Shown here piece by piece: positions 44,748 to 52,320 of a stretch of DNA of 64,000 bases. Both the position numbers and the translations under genes were made by a program. The DNA comes from a bacterium. GTDB taxonomy: Bacteria; Fidelibacterota; Marinisomatia; Marinisomatales; JAHJCW01. The notes beneath the pieces were generated by a model. That model did no database searches. It was not told where the DNA came from and saw only the letters and a list, made by a program, of their open reading frames with translations. The stretch lies in contig JANQGY010000013.1 of NCBI GenBank assembly GCA_028282845.1, forward strand, positions 261,350-325,349, written 5' to 3'. The stretch's first letter is position 1. Each line of letters starts with the position of its first letter.

Positions 44748-46159
44748 TGATAAAAAGAATAATGGATAATGTAAAAGATGAAAATGGATTTGTTTTTACC
44801 GCCACAGCGACAATTGTGAGTGTAATATTAGGCTTAACGATACTATTTATGACAAATACAATACGATCGGAAAGTGTTAGAGCTTCTGAACTGTATGTAG
44901 CTCAGGAAGCACATTGGCAAGCTGTTGACGAAGTACAAATGGCTGCAAACATGATACAAGCCAATGGAACAAGCATAAATTCGCATCTGAATACTTATTG
45001 GCCCAATATTTCGATTACGCAGATTGATCAAACTAATATGATCATCACTAGCGATGTGTTAATCGGTAGTGATGTTGCCGGTGCGCAACGATCAGCGTCT
45101 GTAAACATCACAAGCCCCTTATACTCCATTATAGAACAAGTTACCAGTGGAGATTTTGACATTACCGGTTTCAGTAGTGTGGATGGTGGTAATTTGTATA
45201 TTGGCGGCGACGTTGAACTAAATTCGTGGTGGTTTTTCAAATTAGCATACGTTGGCCGCGATTCAACTGTAAATTTTTATATACCTACCGGGTATTCAGT
45301 AGATCCATTAACACCCTCAGGCGGAGATGATTATACGGTCACTAATATTTCACCTATTTCTTTACCAGGCTTTGATAATTCAGCCTATGTTCCGTTAATT
45401 AATTATGCCTCGGGCATTACGGTTGACAATGCTTCGATTGGCGAATGGGAAGATGATGTGACCATCGATGGTTCAACGCACCCAAGCGGTTTGGATTTGC
45501 AAACCTCATCTTTTACAGGCGGTGGTATATTGTCGGGTCTCGGTAATGGAATATTTGTTAACGGTGATCTGACAATTGACGGCACTTCTTCGTCAGGTAC
45601 ATATATTGTTGACAATAACACCGCCAGTAATCCAGGGTTTATTGTTGTTGATGGTGAGTTGGAAATTGAAGGAGATTGGTTTTATTGGATTCCAACCATT
45701 ACTATTCCTGACAATGTTATTATCATTACCACTGATGATATAGAATTCGAATATGCAAATTTTGGAAATAGCACATCATATCCATCCAGTACGTGGTCTG
45801 ATTATGTTAATGAGATATATACGCTTGGTGATTTAGAGACAAGCAGTTGGTCCTATGGCTCTGAGATGTTCGGGCAGTTCCATGCTATGGGTAGTGTTTC
45901 GCAAATGGGTTGGGCTAGTAATATGGACGGAGTGCTATATGTTCCCAATGCGAGTTATGATCTTAGCACTCTATTTAATGCGTTTACTGACTTTGAAGGA
46001 ACAATGTACTTGAAAAGTACCGTCAACAATCGATTCTCCTGGCTTTCTGATATTAATCTGGATTCACGTGCTGCCTTCAGAAGGGGATTGCCGGGAGGTT
46101 TAGTTCAACCAGTACAAATACCATGGATTATATTAGCAAGTAGTTTGAGAGAAATTTAA
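44747..46159 (+). CDS. Large minor pilin, PilX/GspK-like, with beta-rich tip domain
   Basis: This is a 470-aa pilin-like protein with leader ending NENG-type before FVFTATATIVSVILGLTILFM. Mature position 5 is Ala rather than Glu, as is typical of GspK/PilX tip subunits. The long soluble region (about residues 120-460) is Gly/Ser/Asp/Thr-rich and repetitive (GGNLYIGGDVEL, GIFVNGDLTIDG, GFIVVDGELEIEGDW), which suggests a beta-helical or solenoid fold. It is likely at the fibre tip and may be the adhesive subunit. It is the last of four overlapping minor pilin genes. Confidence 0.82.
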   Translation: MIKRIMDNVKDENGFVFTATATIVSVILGLTILFMTNTIRSESVRASELYVAQEAHWQAVDEVQMAANMIQANGTSINSHLNTYWPNISITQIDQTNMIITSDVLIGSDVAGAQRSASVNITSPLYSIIEQVTSGDFDITGFSSVDGGNLYIGGDVELNSWWFFKLAYVGRDSTVNFYIPTGYSVDPLTPSGGDDYTVTNISPISLPGFDNSAYVPLINYASGITVDNASIGEWEDDVTIDGSTHPSGLDLQTSSFTGGGILSGLGNGIFVNGDLTIDGTSSSGTYIVDNNTASNPGFIVVDGELEIEGDWFYWIPTITIPDNVIIITTDDIEFEYANFGNSTSYPSSTWSDYVNEIYTLGDLETSSWSYGSEMFGQFHAMGSVSQMGWASNMDGVLYVPNASYDLSTLFNAFTDFEGTMYLKSTVNNRFSWLSDINLDSRAAFRRGLPGGLVQPVQIPWIILASSLREI

Positions 46160-46171
46160 AGGGATGATAAA

Positions 46172-46429
46172 ATGGAATTAAGCAGATTAACTATAATCTT
46201 ATATGTTTTGGCTCTAATTTTGATGCTGTTTGGCATTTTAGTGTTTTTTGCGCCAAAATTGTTGATAAAAATCAGCGAACCACTTAATAAAGAAATGGGT
46301 AACAAAAAGAAAAGTAGAAATGTATTACTGCCCACTGATGAACGGGTTTTTCAAAGAAGGCATATAATTGGTCCAATACTGGTAATAATCGGAGTGATCT
46401 TGCTGTATTATTCCTATTTTTTATTTTAA
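46172..46429 (+). CDS. Small two-helix membrane protein in pilus locus
   Basis: This is an 85-aa protein with two membrane helices (about residues 7-29 and 64-84) and a basic loop between them (KKKSRNVLLPTDERVFQRR). It starts 12 bases after the tip pilin gene, so it belongs to the same transcript. I do not recognise a family. It may be a small pilus accessory protein. Confidence 0.7.
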   Translation: MELSRLTIILYVLALILMLFGILVFFAPKLLIKISEPLNKEMGNKKKSRNVLLPTDERVFQRRHIIGPILVIIGVILLYYSYFLF

Positions 46430-46542
46430 GTACGGTTATTAATATATTTTTGTACCAAATAAATACAATTTGTTTCAAAATGATACATGTAGTTGTTGCG
46501 ATGAAATGATGTAAGAACAGTATAAATAATGCTTTACGCCTT

Positions 46543-46558
46543 TGGCATGATACTTGTT
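46543..46558 (+). promoter_or_regulatory. Sigma-54 promoter of pilA
   Basis: TGGCATGATACTTGTT matches the -24/-12 consensus TGGCAC-N5-TTGC: GG at 46544-46545, ten bases, then GT at 46556-46557. It lies about 60 bases before the pilA start, leaving a plausible leader of about 50 bases with an AAGGAG site. The same TGGCATG...TTGT layout recurs at 52267. Two sigma-54 activator genes lie in this locus. Confidence 0.75.
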
Positions 46559-46618
46559 GTTATATTGTTAGACTGATATTGTTATTAGTAAATTAAATTA
46601 ACGAGTAAGGAGTTAATA

Positions 46619-47002
46619 ATGAGAAGAGAAGAAGGTTTTACATTAATTGAATTGATCGTAGTGATCGCCATAATTGGTATTTTAGCTGCGGTTGCCGTAC
46701 CTGCTTTTATCGGCGTAGTTGATGATGCTCACCAAGCAAATATGGATGCAGTGGAAGGTATCATGAGAAGTGCTGCTACGATGCAGGCTTCCAATAATTT
46801 AATGGATACCGGTACATATAGTTATCCAGCTGCTACTGCTTTCAAAATTGCAGATATGACCGCTGAAGGTACAATATTGGATTGGGCAGACAATGGTTCC
46901 GGTGTGTGGACTTATTCGCCGGGTGGTACTGCATGGGGTACATTAACCTATGCCCAAACCGGTGGAGGAACCGGATATACAATTACACAAGCTATATTAT
47001 AG
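46619..47002 (+). CDS. pilA: Major type IV pilin
   Basis: This is a 127-aa prepilin with leader MRREEG cleaved before FTLIELIVVIAIIGILAAVAVPAF (Glu5 present), a long amphipathic helix (DDAHQANMDAVEGIMRSAATMQ) and a small Gly/Thr-rich beta domain without cysteines. It has its own sigma-54-type promoter, a strong AAGGAG site and its own terminator, consistent with high expression as the main fibre subunit. The short, cysteine-free head resembles minimal pilins of FCB and deltaproteobacterial types. Confidence 0.92.
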   Translation: MRREEGFTLIELIVVIAIIGILAAVAVPAFIGVVDDAHQANMDAVEGIMRSAATMQASNNLMDTGTYSYPAATAFKIADMTAEGTILDWADNGSGVWTYSPGGTAWGTLTYAQTGGGTGYTITQAIL

Positions 47003-47010
47003 TATAATAT

Positions 47011-47040
47011 AAAAGCCTGTCCTTAGCGGGGCAGGCTTTT
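47011..47040 (+). terminator. Terminator of pilA
   Basis: AAAAGCCTGTCC pairs with GGGCAGGCTTTT over 12 positions (one G-T) around a six-base loop. The T-rich right arm gives a typical intrinsic terminator nine bases after the pilin stop. Confidence 0.88.
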
Positions 47041-47066
47041 CATTTAAACATAAATCGGGGGATAAA

Positions 47067-47444
47067 TTGTTTAAGTATAGGTTTTCCGGGGGATTCACGC
47101 TTTTTGAAATTTCGACCATCGTTGTGATCATGTTTCTGATATTTATTTTCGGTACTCCCCAATATATTGGATTTATCCATGCCACACATAATGCTAATAT
47201 AGATTTGATGGTAGGTACGGTCAAGATATGGTCATCTGAGCAGGCACTAGAAAGTCTTCGATACGAAGGATCTATGGCGTATCCTTTACCAAATTCGATA
47301 AAAATAGATAATGTTGTCAAAGAAGGAAACTTTAAAAAATGGGACGACTCTAATCCCAATAAATGGGAATATGTCGCAGGTGGCGGAATCGAACTAATAG
47401 GAGACGGTTCCTATTTGAAAGTACGACCCATATATATAAATTAG
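47067..47444 (+). CDS. Second type IV pilin-like protein
   Basis: This is a 125-aa pilin paralogue. The leader (TTG start, MFKYRFSGG) is cut before FTLFEISTIVVIMFLIFIFGTP, keeping Glu5. The following helix (HATHNANIDLMVGTVKIW) and the C-terminal layout (KIDNVVKEGNFKKWDDSNPNKWEYVAGG) parallel PilA closely, although the helix is more hydrophobic and the hinge proline is in place. A GGGGG site precedes the TTG. It lies after the pilA terminator, so it is probably expressed at a lower level, as a minor or alternative pilin. Confidence 0.8.
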   Translation: MFKYRFSGGFTLFEISTIVVIMFLIFIFGTPQYIGFIHATHNANIDLMVGTVKIWSSEQALESLRYEGSMAYPLPNSIKIDNVVKEGNFKKWDDSNPNKWEYVAGGGIELIGDGSYLKVRPIYIN

Positions 47445-47465
47445 GATTGAATTTGATCAAACAGG

Positions 47466-47489
47466 AGGTTCCATTTTGGAACCTTTTTT
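47466..47489 (+). terminator. Terminator after the second pilin gene
   Basis: AGGTTCCA-TTT-TGGAACCT is a perfect 8-bp stem directly followed by TTTTTTA, an intrinsic terminator closing the pilus locus 21 bases after the pilin-like gene. Confidence 0.9.
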
Positions 47490-47578
47490 ATTATATAAAA
47501 TTCATATATTACAATGTCGTAAATTAAATTATTAAAATTTTTTGTTTTAGATCATATAAACTCTCTAAATCGTACTAT

Positions 47579-50500
47579 ATGAATCCGACTATAAATAAGT
47601 TATTATTACCGATTCTGATTATTAATCTTGGATTCAGTGCTGTTCAAACTGACGAGGAATGGGCTGCTAATATGTTCAATCCGGAAATAAATGATGTTAA
47701 TTTAATCCCCGACTTTGATGATGCCTACGGTGTCGCTTTCCGCGATATAAACAATGATGGCCTCCCCGATATTTTTGTAACGCGTTTTAGAGAACTTAAC
47801 CGGTTATTGCTTAATCGTGGTGTGAATCAATCATTTATTGATAGAACAATTAGAACCGGCTTGGGTGGTAATTTAAGACCGCATCGTTTACAGAACTTAG
47901 AATTAGGTGCAAGTATTGCTGATTTTAATAATGATGGTTTCCCTGATGTACTAACGGTGGGATGGGGCGAGACAACTACCCTAAGCCAACAGGTCAAGGG
48001 ATTTGATTTCAAAAATGTTACGAAAAAAGTTGGTATTGAGCATCCCTTGAGCGGCAATATCGGAATTTTTTCCGATATTAACTTGGACGGTAATCTAGAT
48101 TTGCTGATTACTAATGAACATGGAACCAATCATTTATACATTCAGAACAAACCGGATCATTTTAGGAATACCGCACCCGACTATGGTCTAACAGATAATG
48201 ATATTAGTCAGGGAGCTGCCTTCGCCGATTTAAATCTGGACGGTTATCCTGATTTATATATTTGTAACTGGTTCGAGCCTGACATTCTTTTGATTAATCA
48301 GAATGGTACTGATTTTAGAAAAGAGCAGTTATTTATAACACATTTAACAGACTCGCTAAATTCAAATAGTGTGAATTTCGGAGATTTGGATAATGATGGC
48401 GATTTGGAAATATTAGTTACCGATCGAAACGCATTTACGAAGCTATATCGCAATGATCTTGATACTACCTCCGCTAAATTTAATTTAACCGATGTAACAG
48501 AATCTTCCGGCCTGATCAATAATTATCCGGCCTATTCAGCTGTAATAGCTGATTTTAACAATGACGGGCTATTAGATGTTTTCTTTACCAATATCGGACC
48601 CAACCAATTATTCCTTAATAGAGGTGATCTAAAATTTGATTTGATCTATGAAGAACCAATCGCTCAATCTGATTTTCCCGATGAAAATTATAGCACCGGT
48701 GCAGCCGTCGCTGATCTCGAAAATGACGGTGATCTTGATCTGTTCATTTCCAATAAAGATAGTTACTGTAAATTAATTATTAATACATTAGTAACCGGTA
48801 GTTACTTAAGGTTTGATATAAATGGGATATATAGCAATCGAGACGCAATTGGGGCGAAAATATGGTTATATGAAGAAGCGCCTAATAAGTTGGTTGGTTA
48901 TCGCGAAATTTCATCAAGTTCCGGTTATCTTTCAACCAGTGAATTGATTGCACATTTTGGCGTTAAAGCAAACCGCCTATATTCTGCTCGGATAATTTTC
49001 CCCTCCGGGCGGGCGATTGAAGTAAATAGTTTAACTCCCAATCAATTAGTCCAAGTGATCGAAGTTGACGGGGCTGCCAAATTATTTGTTCAAAGTCAAA
49101 AGTTTGTTAGTTCGCTGGTTAGACAACCGACATTTGTACCAACTTTATTATTGATAATCTTACTAATTCTGCTATTAAGTGTATTTACCTTTGTAGCAAT
49201 TAGACGTTATAAGTGGCGTTCAAAACAAACTTCACTTTTTATGATAATAATCTTATCGATATTGTTCATATTTTGGTCAAGCATGCAGACTCGACCAATT
49301 GTGGAATTACTGGGCGCCCAGAATTTGGTGATTGCGGCAATATTGATATTCACAATCGGATTCATGGAAAAAGTAAGACAGGTAAACAATCAGCGTTATG
49401 AATACCGGCAGGTGCTACATCGTTTCTCGGAAGAATTAATTTTCATTAGGAGCAATACTAAATTATTAAAACAATTGGTGATAATGATACAAAGCAATCT
49501 TAATACTAAATTTGCCGGTGTGATCGAGCTGACCGACGGGAAAGCCGGAAAGCAATTTTGTGTTCCGGAAAGGCAATTGGAAATAAGACTATCTAAATTG
49601 TCCGAAGAACAAACGAGAGTTTTATTAGCCAATGCAAGCGCTGACAAAACTATGATTCTTGAATATTTTGACGATTTACCGGGTGAAATTGATTTACTAA
49701 TACCGTTTAAAAGACAGAATAAAATTTATGGATTTTTGATACTGGCAAGTAATAACGGCAAAATATTTAAAGCGGAGGATATAACGCTGTTAGCTACGAT
49801 TGCCAATCAGGCATCTTTAGCAATTGAGAACAATTTATTTATTGAAGAGACCAAGGCTCTGACAAAGTCGTTAACCGAATCAAAAGTGGAAAAGAGATAC
49901 GTCAATGAGTTGGAGGAAAAAAACCGCAATTTAGAAGAACTTTATAATGAGTTGAAAGAGACTCAGGCGCAATTAATCCAAAGTGAGAAAATGTCAAGTT
50001 TGGGTCAGTTGGTAGCCGGTGTTGCCCATGAACTTAATAATCCGATTGGATATTTGTATGCCAATATGAAAGAATTACAGAAATATATCAAATTGTTAAA
50101 GCAAGGTGAGACGAATAAAATAGAAGTAAAACCGGAATATTTACGGGATGATATTAATCAGGTTATTAAAGAAAGTATTGAAGGTAGTGAGCGAGTAAAG
50201 ACAATTGTTGAAAACCTTAGAAAATTTTCCCGTTTGGATGAGGCGGAATTCAAATATGCCGATATTCATGAAGGGTTGGATTCTACCATTATGTTAGTGA
50301 AAAAAGAGTTAGGCGACCGCATTAAATTGCATCGCAATTATGCGAATATTCCTCCGATCAGTTGTATGCCCGGCCAGTTGAACCAAGTATTTTTGAACTT
50401 ATTATTGAATGCGGTTCAAGCGATTGATGGTGATGGAAATATCTGGATAACTACCTCAGGAAATGAGAATGAAGTAACAATTGAATTCAAAGATGATGGG

Positions 50501-50695
50501 CGGGGGATACCTAAAAAGAACATCGATAAGGTATTTGAACCGTTCTATACCACTAAACCGGTCGGGATGGGAACCGGTTTGGGTTTAAGCATCAGTTATG
50601 GTATAATCAGTGAGCATGGTGGCAGTATAAAAGTAAAAAGTAAAAAGAAAACCGGTACCACATTTATCATTAAATTACCCTATAAACCCGAATAA
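47579..50695 (+). CDS. Sensor histidine kinase with FG-GAP propeller and ASPIC/UnbV ectodomain
   Basis: This is a 1038-aa hybrid of an exported calcium-binding-type propeller and a cytoplasmic kinase. A signal peptide (about residues 1-21) is followed by seven FG-GAP/VCBS motifs of D-x-N-x-D-G type (near residues 55, 116, 165, 219, 271, 325 and 379), one per likely blade. An ASPIC/UnbV domain (about 405-500) and three membrane helices (about 518-600) come next. On the inside are a GAF-like domain (about 610-765), a coiled coil, a HisKA domain with phospho-acceptor VAHELNNP (His near 815) and a HATPase domain with DGRGIP and GTGLGLSISYGI. The response regulator gene follows two bases later. 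The input is probably an extracellular ligand or surface contact. Confidence 0.9.
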   Translation: MNPTINKLLLPILIINLGFSAVQTDEEWAANMFNPEINDVNLIPDFDDAYGVAFRDINNDGLPDIFVTRFRELNRLLLNRGVNQSFIDRTIRTGLGGNLRPHRLQNLELGASIADFNNDGFPDVLTVGWGETTTLSQQVKGFDFKNVTKKVGIEHPLSGNIGIFSDINLDGNLDLLITNEHGTNHLYIQNKPDHFRNTAPDYGLTDNDISQGAAFADLNLDGYPDLYICNWFEPDILLINQNGTDFRKEQLFITHLTDSLNSNSVNFGDLDNDGDLEILVTDRNAFTKLYRNDLDTTSAKFNLTDVTESSGLINNYPAYSAVIADFNNDGLLDVFFTNIGPNQLFLNRGDLKFDLIYEEPIAQSDFPDENYSTGAAVADLENDGDLDLFISNKDSYCKLIINTLVTGSYLRFDINGIYSNRDAIGAKIWLYEEAPNKLVGYREISSSSGYLSTSELIAHFGVKANRLYSARIIFPSGRAIEVNSLTPNQLVQVIEVDGAAKLFVQSQKFVSSLVRQPTFVPTLLLIILLILLLSVFTFVAIRRYKWRSKQTSLFMIIILSILFIFWSSMQTRPIVELLGAQNLVIAAILIFTIGFMEKVRQVNNQRYEYRQVLHRFSEELIFIRSNTKLLKQLVIMIQSNLNTKFAGVIELTDGKAGKQFCVPERQLEIRLSKLSEEQTRVLLANASADKTMILEYFDDLPGEIDLLIPFKRQNKIYGFLILASNNGKIFKAEDITLLATIANQASLAIENNLFIEETKALTKSLTESKVEKRYVNELEEKNRNLEELYNELKETQAQLIQSEKMSSLGQLVAGVAHELNNPIGYLYANMKELQKYIKLLKQGETNKIEVKPEYLRDDINQVIKESIEGSERVKTIVENLRKFSRLDEAEFKYADIHEGLDSTIMLVKKELGDRIKLHRNYANIPPISCMPGQLNQVFLNLLLNAVQAIDGDGNIWITTSGNENEVTIEFKDDGRGIPKKNIDKVFEPFYTTKPVGMGTGLGLSISYGIISEHGGSIKVKSKKKTGTTFIIKLPYKPE

Positions 50696-50697
50696 AT

Positions 50698-52128
50698 ATG
50701 AAACCTACAATTCTTATAGTTGATGACGAACAACATATATTAAATGCGATTAATCGGACCTTAAGAGACGATTACAATGTGATTTTGTCTTTAGATGGTA
50801 AATCCGGCTTGCAAGTCTTGCGCGAACAGGAAATTAATGCGATATTATCGGATCAGCGGATGCCGGGAATGACCGGATCAGAATTCTTTATAGAAGCCCA
50901 AAAAATTCAGCCTGATACAACCCGCGTACTAATAACTGCCTATTCGGATATCGCCGCCGTTATTCAAGCAGTTAATGACGGACAAATATTTTATTATATC
51001 GAGAAACCGTGGGAACCGGAAAATTTAAAATTGGTAATGGAAAGAGCGGTTGAACGCTATCAATTAATCAAGCACAATAGGCAGTTGTTGCAAGAACTTG
51101 AAATTGTCAACCAACAATTGAGCAATGAAAATATAATTCTTAAAAGAGATGTTGCGAATAAATACGATTTTTCAAACATCATTGGTAATAGTAATGCCAT
51201 GCAAAAGGTGTTTGAACTTTTGAAAAAAGTGATACCGACTGATACCACTGTATTTATATCGGGAGAAACCGGTACGGGAAAAGAATTGATTGCCCGAGCA
51301 ATTCATTACAATGGCCCTCGAAAAGATAAAGTATTTGCCGCTCAGAACTGTGCCGCTCTTCCAGATACTTTATTGGAAAGTGCTTTATTTGGACATACAA
51401 AAGGCGCCTTCACCGATGCCGTTTCAGACAAAAAAGGGCTATTCGAAATTGCCGATGGCGGTACGGTGTTCTTAGATGAGCTGTCCGATACGTCACCGGC
51501 ATTGCAGAAAAGATTGTTGCGGGTAATTCAGGAAAGCGAATTTCAACCGGTTGGATCAAATGAAATAATCAAAGTAAATGTTAGAATAATTTCGGCAACC
51601 AATAAAGACCTTTTGGAATTAGTGCAAGAGGGAAAGTTTCGTGAGGATTTATATTATCGGCTTAATGTGTTTCCGGTGCATATTCCCCCGTTAAGGGAAA
51701 GGTTGGAAGATGTGCCATTATTAGCCGATTATTTCTTGAATAAGTACAAACTCCAAGCCGGCAAGAAAATTTCCGGAATTACCGATAAAGCAAGTCGAAG
51801 CCTGTTATCGCTGCCATATCCCGGCAACGTACGAGAATTAGAGAATTTAATTCATCGGGCTGTAATATTAGCCGGGGATGGGGGCGAAATTGATATAAAC
51901 CACCTGCAGATTGATTGGGATGTGAACAAGAATAAATCTGCTACACCTATCCTTGCACCGTTAGAGTCTGAAACGAGATCATTATCGGAAATAATTGAAG
52001 ACTTTGAAAGAGAATATATTTCCAAGATATTAACTACCAATCAGGGTAACATAAGCAAAACTGCCAAAGAATTAGGATTAAGCAGAGCCGGTTTATACAA
52101 GAAGCTTAAGCGTTACAATCTAAATTAA
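50698..52128 (+). CDS. Sigma-54-dependent response regulator (NtrC family)
   Basis: This is a 476-aa partner of the preceding kinase. The receiver (about residues 1-120) has VDDEQH, phospho-acceptor Asp in ILSDQRMPGMTG (about 53) and Lys in IEKPWEPENL. A coiled linker leads to the AAA+ domain, with Walker A GETGTGKE (about 191-198), sigma-54 loop GAFTDA instead of GAFTGA, Walker B VFLDELSDT, and R-finger region. The Fis-type helix-turn-helix is ISKTAKELGLSRAGLYKKLKRY. The G-to-D change in the loop may alter sigma-54 contact. It likely activates the sigma-54 promoters at 46543 or 52267. Confidence 0.92.
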   Translation: MKPTILIVDDEQHILNAINRTLRDDYNVILSLDGKSGLQVLREQEINAILSDQRMPGMTGSEFFIEAQKIQPDTTRVLITAYSDIAAVIQAVNDGQIFYYIEKPWEPENLKLVMERAVERYQLIKHNRQLLQELEIVNQQLSNENIILKRDVANKYDFSNIIGNSNAMQKVFELLKKVIPTDTTVFISGETGTGKELIARAIHYNGPRKDKVFAAQNCAALPDTLLESALFGHTKGAFTDAVSDKKGLFEIADGGTVFLDELSDTSPALQKRLLRVIQESEFQPVGSNEIIKVNVRIISATNKDLLELVQEGKFREDLYYRLNVFPVHIPPLRERLEDVPLLADYFLNKYKLQAGKKISGITDKASRSLLSLPYPGNVRELENLIHRAVILAGDGGEIDINHLQIDWDVNKNKSATPILAPLESETRSLSEIIEDFEREYISKILTTNQGNISKTAKELGLSRAGLYKKLKRYNLN

Positions 52129-52154
52129 TATTGCATACATAGTTTACATAATTA

Positions 52155-52182
52155 GTGTGTACCTGGTGCGCACATCTTTTTT
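52155..52182 (+). terminator. Terminator of the kinase/regulator pair
   Basis: GTGTGTAC-CTG-GTGCGCAC forms an 8-bp stem (two G-T pairs) with a three-base loop, followed by ATCTTTTTT. It lies 27 bases after the regulator stop and upstream of the next sigma-54-type promoter. Confidence 0.75.
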
Positions 52183-52266
52183 GTACGCAATATATTCATC
52201 AGATAATAGCTATATAAATAATTGATAATATAGAATATATATCAATTACAATGATCAATTCATTTT

Positions 52267-52282
52267 TGGCATGGTTATTGTG
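52267..52282 (+). promoter_or_regulatory. Sigma-54 promoter before the aromatic/RS lipoprotein
   Basis: TGGCATGGTTATTGTG has GG at 52268-52269 and GT at 52280-52281, exactly ten bases apart, and shares the TGGCATG and TTGT elements with the pilA promoter. The lipoprotein ATG is about 40 bases downstream with a GAGGTGATA ribosome site. Confidence 0.72.
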
Positions 52283-52320
52283 TCTAAATAGTAGAGAATA
52301 AATCTCAATGAGGTGATAAT

